Positions 1-5,297 of a DNA stretch of 6,659 nucleotides are shown piece by piece (position 1 is the first letter of the stretch; every line of letters begins with the position of its first letter). The position numbers and the translations under genes were made by a program. Location of the stretch: the NCBI GenBank assembly GCA_019686145.1, contig JADGHK010000138.1, positions 1-6,659 of the forward strand, given 5' to 3'. The stretch is from Bryobacteraceae bacterium (GTDB lineage: Bacteria > Acidobacteriota > Terriglobia > Bryobacterales > Bryobacteraceae). The notes beneath the pieces are model-generated. The model saw nothing but the letters and a program-made list of their open reading frames with translations. It was not told the DNA's origin and did not search any database.

Positions 1-1746
1 GAATGTAGGTCCGAGCGCTTGAACGAGATGTTCTGTCAACGACGCTGCCGACGCCTCCGCGCGAAGGACAACAAAGGCGACAATGCACTCGCCTCGCAGT
101 TCGTCCGGTACGCCGATGACAGCGGCCTCAGCGACTGCGGGGTGTTGCATCAATGCATCCTCGACCTCAGCCGGACCCACCTTCCGCCCGGCGATGTTCA
201 TCGATTCATCGGCCCGGCCGTGCAGGTACCAACACCCGTCCGAGTCGACGCTTGCCCAGTCGCCGTGATACCAGACGCCCGGCCAGCGGGACCAGTAGGT
301 GTCGAGATAGCGCTGCGGATCGTTCCACACGCCCCGGGTCATCGAAGGCGCGGGCCGCGTACACACCAAATAGCCCATCTGCCCGCGGACGGGCCGTCCG
401 GAATCGTCCACAACCTCAACGGCCATTCCCGGAGCCGGCCCGCCGAGCGTGCTCGGCTTCAGCGGCTGTATCGGCAGAGGAAAGAGGAAACAGCCGACGA
501 TTTCCGTGCCGCCGGAAATATTGATGACGGGGCAGCGGCGCTTGCCAACGGTCTCAAAGTACCAGAGCCACGAGGTATCGTCCCAGGGTTCGCCGGTCGA
601 TCCGAGCAGGCGTAACGATTCCATGGCGTAGCCCTTCGCCAGTTCTCCGCCCTTCCGCATCAGCATCCGGATGGCCGTAGGGGACACGCCGAGAGTGGTG
701 ATCCTATGACGCTCAACGAGATGCCACAAACGATCCGGCTCCGGAAAGTCAGGAGCGCCGTCATAGAGAAAAATCGTTCCGCCGAACGTATGATTCCCAA
801 TGATCGTCCACGGCCCCATCATCCACCCGATATCGGAGAGCCAGAAAAACCGGTCGTTCGGTTGATGATCAAAGGCCAGCCAAATCTCCTTTGACATCTG
901 AGCGATCGCCCCCGCATGGGTGTGCACAGTACCTTTGGGCTTGCCCGTTGTCCCGGAAGTGTATAGGATCAGCGCGCGATCTTCGGATTCGAGAGGCGCC
1001 GTCTCAAACTCGTCAGGCTGCCCCGCGATCAGATCGCTGTACGTGGTATCGCGGGCCGGCAGCAGGACGGAAGGACCGCGATAGCGAAGTACGACGACAC
1101 GTTCCACGGACGAGCCCTTGATTGACTCATCCACCTTCTGCTTGAGCGGCAGCAGCTTGCCGCGGCGCTCGATGGAATCCGCCGTGAAGACGACGCGTGC
1201 GCCCGAGTCCTGCAGCCTCGTCGCGATCGCATGCGTGCCAAAGCCGGCGAAAATCGGCACGGCGATCACGCCGAGCTTGAACGCAGCGTACAGAATGGAC
1301 ACCACCTCCGGAACCATGGGCATGCACAGGGCGATGCGGTCGCCTTTCTGCAGCCCGATTGCCCGTAGCGCGTTCGCCAGCCGGTTGGTTTCCTTCTGCA
1401 GGTCCGCGAACGATACTGTCCGGGTTTCGCCGTTCTCTCCCTCCCAGATCATCGCAGGATTCGGCTTCGAGACATGGCGGTCCAGGCAGTTGTGGGCGAT
1501 ATTCAGTTTGCCGCCCAGAAACCACTGCGCCCATTCCACGCCCCGGGATTGGTCGAGCACCTGCTCATATGGAGCAAACCATGCGATCCCAGTTTCCTTC
1601 ACCATGGCGTCCCAGAACTGCTCAAGGTTTTCCCGGGAATAGCGGAGGAATTCTTCGCGGTCTGAGAAACCGAGCTTGCGGAGGAAGCGCCACACGTTCG
1701 TGGACTCCACGTATTGTTCGGAGGGTTTCCAGACCCACTCGCTCAT
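1..1746 (-). CDS. AMP-forming short-chain acyl-CoA synthetase (acetyl-/acetoacetyl-CoA synthetase type), C-terminus cut by window edge
   Basis: Reading the minus strand from the ATG at 1746-1744 gives 582 residues with no stop up to base 1, so the gene continues past the left edge. It is an ANL-superfamily adenylating enzyme, which activates a carboxylate with ATP and transfers it to CoA in the cytosol. Visible parts in order: an Acs-type N-terminal region (about residues 5-85, including WFLGGKLNIAHNCLDRH), the phosphate-binding motif YTSGTTGKPKGT (262-273), GWMMGPW in the core, the adenine-side motif SGGTE (411-415), YHGDW (493-497) with the ribose-binding Asp496, and the hinge GRADESMNIAGRK (510-522). 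The catalytic Lys motif near the C-terminus should lie just beyond the edge; about 40-60 residues are probably missing. Classical acetyl-CoA synthetases carry WWQTET where this protein has NISGGTE, which is more like acetoacetyl-CoA synthetases, so acetate is not assured as substrate. The start codon overlaps the stop of the flavin-reductase-like gene (ATGA). Linkage to hmgA makes acetoacetate a reasonable candidate substrate (inference). Family is secure, substrate is not. Confidence 0.9.
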   Translation of the reverse strand, partial: MSEWVWKPSEQYVESTNVWRFLRKLGFSDREEFLRYSRENLEQFWDAMVKETGIAWFAPYEQVLDQSRGVEWAQWFLGGKLNIAHNCLDRHVSKPNPAMIWEGENGETRTVSFADLQKETNRLANALRAIGLQKGDRIALCMPMVPEVVSILYAAFKLGVIAVPIFAGFGTHAIATRLQDSGARVVFTADSIERRGKLLPLKQKVDESIKGSSVERVVVLRYRGPSVLLPARDTTYSDLIAGQPDEFETAPLESEDRALILYTSGTTGKPKGTVHTHAGAIAQMSKEIWLAFDHQPNDRFFWLSDIGWMMGPWTIIGNHTFGGTIFLYDGAPDFPEPDRLWHLVERHRITTLGVSPTAIRMLMRKGGELAKGYAMESLRLLGSTGEPWDDTSWLWYFETVGKRRCPVINISGGTEIVGCFLFPLPIQPLKPSTLGGPAPGMAVEVVDDSGRPVRGQMGYLVCTRPAPSMTRGVWNDPQRYLDTYWSRWPGVWYHGDWASVDSDGCWYLHGRADESMNIAGRKVGPAEVEDALMQHPAVAEAAVIGVPDELRGECIVAFVVLRAEASAASLTEHLVQALGPTF

Positions 1747-2378
1747 TGCCGCGTCGCCTCCTTGCTGCGCACAACAGGCCTCTGCATCTCAAAGCGGTCG
1801 GTTGTGCGAACGTACGTCGACCCGGCCATTCGGCCGATCGGGCGCAGTTTGTCAGGATCCACTTTGTAGTCGCTCACAAGAGCGTCGTCAATGTGGAAGC
1901 GCAAAACCTCGCCAAGGACAATGCTGCCTCCCAGCGGTTTATCGCTCACGTGAACCACCTGCAGAAGGCGGCATTCCATCTGAACGTGAGACTCCGCCAC
2001 GCGCGGCGGGCGGATCAGATCGCTCGGAACTGGCGTCAGGCCTGATTCGAGAAATTCGTCGATCTCCGGAGGAAACTCCGCGGAGCAAATGTTCATTTGC
2101 TCCGCAAATTCCTCCGATACCACGTTCACAACAAACTCACCCGTGGCTTCGATATTGTGAAGCGTATCCTTCCTCTTCCCGTCACTGCCTCGCACCATCG
2201 GGCTAAAGCAGACAACCGGAGGATTGGCGCTGACGGCGGTGAAGAAGCTGAAGGGGGCGAGATTGCGGACACCGTCGGGACTGACGGTGGAGACGAACGC
2301 GATCGGGCGCGGCACAATCACGCCGATCATCAGCTTGTAAATGTTAGAAGAATCGTGCTCCGCAGGGTTGATAATCAC
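1743..2378 (-). CDS. Flavin reductase-like FMN-binding protein (PF01613, DIM6/NTAB-type)
   Basis: A 211-residue split-barrel flavoprotein. The hallmark block is at the N-terminus: YKLMIGVIVPRPIAFVSTVS (14-33), then PDGVRNLAPFSFF (34-46) and NPPVVCFSP (52-60), followed by KDTLHNIEATGEFVVNV (70-86) and a C-terminal GRMAGSTYVRT (182-192). Members bind FMN; some reduce free flavin for a two-component monooxygenase, many have no assigned reaction. I chose the GTG at 2378-2376 rather than the ATG at 2429. The family normally begins with M-I-I-x-P as here, a GGAG lies 5 bases upstream, and the GTG overlaps the hmgA stop as GTGA, matching the ATGA junction at the other end of the gene. The ATG start would add 17 residues overlapping hmgA by 55 bases. 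No oxygenase partner other than the iron-dependent HmgA, which needs no flavin, is encoded nearby, so its role in the operon is unknown. Confidence 0.9.
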   Translation of the reverse strand: MIINPAEHDSSNIYKLMIGVIVPRPIAFVSTVSPDGVRNLAPFSFFTAVSANPPVVCFSPMVRGSDGKRKDTLHNIEATGEFVVNVVSEEFAEQMNICSAEFPPEIDEFLESGLTPVPSDLIRPPRVAESHVQMECRLLQVVHVSDKPLGGSIVLGEVLRFHIDDALVSDYKVDPDKLRPIGRMAGSTYVRTTDRFEMQRPVVRSKEATRQ

Positions 2379-3493
2379 TTGATCTCCGCAGCTGCAGATG
2401 GCATCCAGCTCATCCAGTAATCCTTCCACTCCACCTCTTCCCCGGCAGGAAGCACGTGGATCGGATTCAGGCCATCGAGCATGACTGCGTACTCGTCGGT
2501 TCGCGTCTTGCGATGCTGATTGGCGAGCGCTTTCGGGTGCGGCCCGTGGTGAATCCCGCGGGGATGAAGAGTGGCCATACCCGGTTTGATGTTGTCTTTA
2601 CTGAAAAAGTCGCCGTCGTGATAGAAGAGGAATTCGTCGTAGTCCGTATTCCGGTGGAAAAAGGGAACACGCAGTGCGTCCGGGTCCTCTTCGAGCGGCC
2701 TCGGGAGGAAGCTGCAGATGACGGCGCCATTGGTGACGAACGTAGTGTGAGCGCTCGGCGGCAGATGGGCCCGATGACTCATCACCGGACGGATATCGCG
2801 CATGTTGAGCTTCCAGACGGTGAGGTCGCCTTTCCAGCCGACCACATCAATCGGATTCCACGGATAGACGACGGTAGAAAGCTCATCCTCGGCCTTGATA
2901 CGGACTTCCCACTCGCGGTTGTCGTTAAGATGCGGTGAGGGTTCGGGAGTGACGATGACCGCTGGATCGTACAGGGCATGCTGCCCGATCAAGCCCTTCT
3001 CCGGCGGATCAAACTCACCCTTGGATTGGACGATCAGGAAAAAATTGTCACGCGTTTCCGGGATGAGCCGGTAGGTGACTGCACGAGGCAGCACAATGTA
3101 ATCACCCGGCTCAAAGGAGAGAGGCCCGAAATCGGTTTCGATCATCCCTTTCCCGCGATGCACAAAGAGCAGTTCATCTCCGTCGGCATTCCGGTAATAA
3201 AAGGGCATCGGTTCCGCACGCCGTGAGACATAAATCTTGATGTCGTCGTTGCCGAGAAATGCAACGGGCATGCCTAGAGGAGATTCGAGATCGGAGGGGC
3301 GAAGCTTGTTGAGGTCAAAGCAGTGGGGGCGAAGCTTGCCTTCGAAGCGAATCCAACCGGTGGGAGGATGGGCATGATAGAGGTGCGCGGTCCTGCCATA
3401 AAAGCCTTTCCGGCCGTGCTCCTCTTCATACGTACCCTCGGGAATTCCTACATGCGCCTGACGGGCATGTCTGCCTTTCTTTAGCGGGTGCAT
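2375..3493 (-). CDS. hmgA: Homogentisate 1,2-dioxygenase, short form
   Basis: A 372-residue cupin-fold dioxygenase that opens the homogentisate ring with O2 to give maleylacetoacetate, the central ring-cleavage step of phenylalanine/tyrosine breakdown. The C-terminal iron site is recognisable: His280 in FFHRNTDYDEF, Glu287, and His316 in LHPRGIHHGPHP. These match human HGD His335, Glu341 and His371 from memory, and the His-to-His distance of 36 is the same. His310 matches human His365, and His243 (AHLPPSAHT) is the candidate for human catalytic His292. The His-to-Glu spacing has one extra residue. The first cupin half contains YYRNADGDELLFVHRGKG (99-116) and FEPGDYIVLP (127-136). The protein is clearly shorter than the roughly 430-445-residue classical enzymes, so it belongs to the divergent short lineage. 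The ATG at 3493 is preceded by AGGA 4 bases away and a further AAGGA upstream. It is the first gene of a three-gene operon and is divergent from phhA, which supports the assignment. Substrate by homology and context, not proven. Confidence 0.86.
   Translation of the reverse strand: MHPLKKGRHARQAHVGIPEGTYEEEHGRKGFYGRTAHLYHAHPPTGWIRFEGKLRPHCFDLNKLRPSDLESPLGMPVAFLGNDDIKIYVSRRAEPMPFYYRNADGDELLFVHRGKGMIETDFGPLSFEPGDYIVLPRAVTYRLIPETRDNFFLIVQSKGEFDPPEKGLIGQHALYDPAVIVTPEPSPHLNDNREWEVRIKAEDELSTVVYPWNPIDVVGWKGDLTVWKLNMRDIRPVMSHRAHLPPSAHTTFVTNGAVICSFLPRPLEEDPDALRVPFFHRNTDYDEFLFYHDGDFFSKDNIKPGMATLHPRGIHHGPHPKALANQHRKTRTDEYAVMLDGLNPIHVLPAGEEVEWKDYWMSWMPSAAAEIK
2384..2387 (-). promoter_or_regulatory. Ribosome binding site inside the hmgA 3' end that decides a GTG start
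   Basis: On the minus strand GGAG is followed after 5 bases by GTG (2378-2376), and the last two bases of that GTG begin the hmgA TGA stop. The site sits in the last codons of hmgA (Ala-Glu-Ile-Lys). It supports the GTG start of the flavin reductase-like gene and coupling of its translation to hmgA. Confidence 0.65.
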
Positions 3494-3555
3494 CGTTTCC
3501 TGTCCTTTCTGACGCGGAAAGACTCGAACCGCCGGTCCCCAGAGGTTCCAAACTC

Positions 3556-3585
3556 ATTATGTGCGTGTTTGCTTCGATTTATCAA
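3556..3585 (-). promoter_or_regulatory. Predicted sigma-70-type promoter for the hmgA operon
   Basis: On the minus strand TTGATA (3585-3580) is followed after 18 bases by CATAAT (3561-3556). Each box matches the consensus at five of six positions. Transcription would begin near 3549, leaving a leader of about 55 bases before the hmgA ATG. The -35 box touches the edge of the 20-bp palindrome by one base, so a protein bound there would lie directly upstream of or against RNA polymerase. Predicted from sequence only. Confidence 0.6.
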
Positions 3586-3604
3586 CACCACAAATTTGTG
3601 GTGT
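3585..3604. promoter_or_regulatory. Perfect 20-bp palindrome, probable operator shared by hmgA and phhA
   Basis: ACACCACAAATTTGTGGTGT reads identically on both strands with no spacer, and the symmetry stops at the next base on each side. It lies near the middle of the hmgA/phhA divergent region. It abuts the hmgA -35 box and covers the place where a phhA -35 box would fall (about 3599-3605). There is no T-run after it and it is inside a promoter region, so a dimeric regulator site is more likely than a terminator. It is not the TyrR/PhhR box (TGTAAA-N6-TTTACA) and I cannot name the regulator; none is encoded in the window. Confidence 0.65.
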
Positions 3605-3622
3605 GGCAATTGATTTCAGGTG

Positions 3623-3628
3623 CATAAT
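3623..3628 (+). promoter_or_regulatory. Probable -10 box of the phhA promoter
   Basis: CATAAT, the same hexamer as in the hmgA promoter, lies 38 bases before the phhA start, which would give a leader of about 30 bases. The usual -35 distance falls on 3599-3606 (TGGTGTGG), within or at the edge of the palindrome, and shows no good TTGACA match. This promoter may therefore be weak or activator-dependent. Confidence 0.42.
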
Positions 3629-3666
3629 GAGGGTAGAGAGAAGGCTCCGATTCCGGGAGGAGTGCG

Positions 3667-4608
3667 ATGAAACGGCCCAGTTCGGATCCAAACCAACGGC
3701 ACGCCGTATCCGCCACGCCAGGCCTCACCACGACCGAAGCGCCCTTTGTCGAGGAAGCCAAGTCAAAGGGCGAACTCTACATTCACCAGCCGTACGAGCT
3801 CTACTCGGAAGAGAATCATGAAACGTGGCGGCGTCTTTATTCACGGATGCTGCCTCGTTGGAGGCAGTTTGCGAACTCCCGCTTCCTTGAAGGCATTGAC
3901 GCACTGCGGCTGGACCCGGAGCGCGTGCCAAAGCTTGAGGATGTGAACCGCTTTCTTTCCCCTCTCACGGGCTTTCGCGCGAAAGCGGTGAGCGGTTATA
4001 TTCCGGCATTTCTCTTCTTTGATTGCCTGCGCAATCGCGAGTTCCCAACGACCATCACCATCCGCCGGTCCGACAAACTGGACTATCTCCCGGAGCCCGA
4101 CATCTTTCACGACATTGCCGGTCACGTCCCGATGCACACGGACTGTGCTTTCGCCGATACGCTTGTCCGGTTCGGCGATTGCGCCCACACCGCCGTAGAA
4201 ATGGCGGCTGAGATCAGGAACGAGGCCGAGCAGTTGCGCGTGCTCACGAGCATCGTGAAGGCGACGGCCCGATTCTTCTGGTTCACCGTGGAATTTGGAT
4301 TAATGCGATCCGGCGCGGGGCTGAAGGTGTACGGCAGCGGACTTTTGAGCTCGTACGGAGAAATCGGCCATTCCATCGAATCGCCTGACGTACAGCGTTA
4401 CCCGATTCAACTGGAGTGGGTAATCAACCAGGCTTTCGAGATTCACCACTACCAGCCTTTGCTTTTCATCGTTGACTCCTTCGACCATCTGTTCAGCCTG
4501 GTGGACCGGCTCGAAAAGTGGATGCGCGAAGGCCGCCTCAACAACGTGGCGCCGGGAGAGCCCGAGGTGAACGAGACAGATTTGCGGAGCTTTCTCAGAG
4601 CGGCCTGA
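3667..4608 (+). CDS. phhA: Phenylalanine 4-hydroxylase (tetrahydropterin-dependent aromatic amino acid hydroxylase)
   Basis: A 313-residue enzyme that hydroxylates L-phenylalanine to L-tyrosine using Fe(II), O2 and a tetrahydropterin. The catalytic domain starts around residue 45 (YSEENHETWRRLYSRM). It includes LTGFRAKAVSGYIP (100-113) and the diagnostic PDIFHDIAGHVPM (144-156), giving iron ligands His148 and His153; the third ligand is Glu209 in FWFTVEFGL (204-212). GLLSSYGEIGHS (225-236) matches the family block after the Glu ligand. The first 35 residues are a polar, poorly conserved leader with no ACT regulatory domain, as usual for bacterial enzymes. GGAGG lies 6 bases before the ATG at 3667, fixing the start. 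It is divergent from hmgA across a shared control region, which argues for phenylalanine catabolism rather than another aromatic amino acid. No pterin carbinolamine dehydratase (phhB) gene adjoins it. The stop lies 6 bases from the stop of the convergent gene, with no visible terminator between. Confidence 0.95.
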   Translation: MKRPSSDPNQRHAVSATPGLTTTEAPFVEEAKSKGELYIHQPYELYSEENHETWRRLYSRMLPRWRQFANSRFLEGIDALRLDPERVPKLEDVNRFLSPLTGFRAKAVSGYIPAFLFFDCLRNREFPTTITIRRSDKLDYLPEPDIFHDIAGHVPMHTDCAFADTLVRFGDCAHTAVEMAAEIRNEAEQLRVLTSIVKATARFFWFTVEFGLMRSGAGLKVYGSGLLSSYGEIGHSIESPDVQRYPIQLEWVINQAFEIHHYQPLLFIVDSFDHLFSLVDRLEKWMREGRLNNVAPGEPEVNETDLRSFLRAA

Positions 4609-4614
4609 ACGATC

Positions 4615-5199
4615 TCAGATGGTGATGCCGACCGACCACAGAAGGTACGCAACGGCCTGCCGGAAGTAAAGTTTCCATCTGCCGAATTCGCTTCGCGGTC
4701 GGGAAGGACGCGGTGAGCCGTAGACGGTAAGACCTCGGAACTCGAGCATCTTCTTGGCGCGGAAAATGTGGTAGCCGTCGCTGACAAGAATCAGCGAATT
4801 CAGGCCCATGCGGCGCATGATCTCACCGACAGCGGCGACGCTGTGCACCGTGCTCTCCGCGTCTTTCTCGACGATGATGTCCTCGGAAGGAACCCCTTTC
4901 GTAATGAGGTAAGCCCGGCCCACTTCTCCCTCCGTAAACAAGGGATCGCCGCCCGCTCCGCCCGTCGTCAGGATGCGGCTGGCCAGTTTCCTCTGGTAGA
5001 GATCCAGCCCGTGATCGAGGCGCGCCCGAAACACTGGCGAGGGCCTTCCATGGTATTCAGCGGCTCCCATGATGACAATCACATCGGCCGGACGTGCTTC
5101 ATCAACGAACGACTGCTTCTCAATCTGTGCCGCGATGTATGTGAGGTAGCCGCCAAGTGAAAGCGCCAGCAGCCCGACTACCCAAAGGACCCGCTTCAT
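4615..5199 (-). CDS. YdcF/SanA-like DUF218 protein, membrane-anchored
   Basis: A 194-residue protein with one N-terminal membrane segment (residues 4-24, VLWVVGLLALSLGGYLTYIAA after MKR), so the rest probably faces the periplasm. The DUF218 core follows in order: DVIVIMGAAEY (39-49), RLDHGLDLY (60-68), ILTTGGAGGDP (76-86) with Glu90 in the following TEGEVG, EKDAESTVHS (111-120), and ILVSDGYHIFRAKKM (137-151) with the SD-x-x-H-x-x-R pattern (Ser140, Asp141, His144, Arg147). Relatives such as SanA and ElyC affect envelope integrity and peptidoglycan or antigen metabolism in enterobacteria, but the biochemical reaction of the family is largely unassigned. The ATG at 5199 has no clear Shine-Dalgarno sequence; it is preferred because it places the positively charged tip and membrane segment correctly. 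It is divergent from the SDR gene and convergent with phhA, and no functional link to the aromatic module is evident. Confidence 0.88.
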   Translation of the reverse strand: MKRVLWVVGLLALSLGGYLTYIAAQIEKQSFVDEARPADVIVIMGAAEYHGRPSPVFRARLDHGLDLYQRKLASRILTTGGAGGDPLFTEGEVGRAYLITKGVPSEDIIVEKDAESTVHSVAAVGEIMRRMGLNSLILVSDGYHIFRAKKMLEFRGLTVYGSPRPSRPRSEFGRWKLYFRQAVAYLLWSVGITI

Positions 5200-5297
5200 T
5201 CGTACAACTTAGAGTAGCTTACGTTGGGCAGAGCCCGCAGAGAATCCACGCGAAATGGTTCTCCGCCCGAGGGCGTCTCCGTGAGAGGGTAACATCG
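5200..5297. other. Divergent intergenic spacer between the DUF218 and SDR genes
   Basis: This 98-base spacer must carry the promoters of both flanking genes, but I find no convincing -35/-10 pair on either strand. It has two short GC-rich hairpins, GGGC-AGA-GCCC (5226-5236) and CGCC-CGAG-GGCG (5264-5275), neither followed by a T-run. GAGAGGG at 5283-5289 is a plausible ribosome binding site for the SDR start at 5298. Confidence 0.4.

Larger units (their letters stand above)
3553..3631. repeat. Outer 9-bp inverted repeat flanking the palindrome
   Basis: CTCATTATG (3553-3561) and CATAATGAG (3623-3631) are perfect inverted copies on either side of the 20-bp palindrome, 23 and 18 bases from it. 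Each contains CATAAT pointing outward, the left one toward hmgA and the right one toward phhA. The pair is therefore best read as two mirror-image -10 regions rather than as a hairpin. Confidence 0.6.

Noticed and set aside
1359..2045. 228-codon open frame on the plus strand, with further long plus-strand frames at 19-615, 1118-1642 and 1676-2206
   Set aside because: They lie opposite the acyl-CoA synthetase and flavin-reductase-like genes, which have strong family motifs throughout. The translations are Arg/Pro/Ser-rich with no recognisable domain, typical of antisense shadows in GC-rich DNA.
2378..2429. 17-residue N-terminal extension of the flavin-reductase-like protein from the ATG at 2429
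   Set aside because: It would overlap hmgA by 55 bases, has no family similarity, and a GTG with a good ribosome binding site sits exactly where homologues begin.
3521..3530. GGTTCGAGTC on the minus strand, resembling a tRNA T-loop
   Set aside because: The flanks do not pair as a T-stem and no anticodon arm, D-arm or acceptor stem can be drawn around it; it is in the hmgA leader.
4768..5160. 130-codon plus-strand open frame opposite the DUF218 gene
   Set aside because: The opposite strand carries the full ordered set of DUF218 motifs and a membrane anchor; the plus-strand frame has no recognisable motif or ribosome binding site.
5157..5297. 47-residue upstream extension of the SDR
   Set aside because: It would overlap the divergent DUF218 gene and its promoter space, looks unlike an SDR, and the ATG at 5298 has a ribosome binding site and begins directly before the first strand of the fold.
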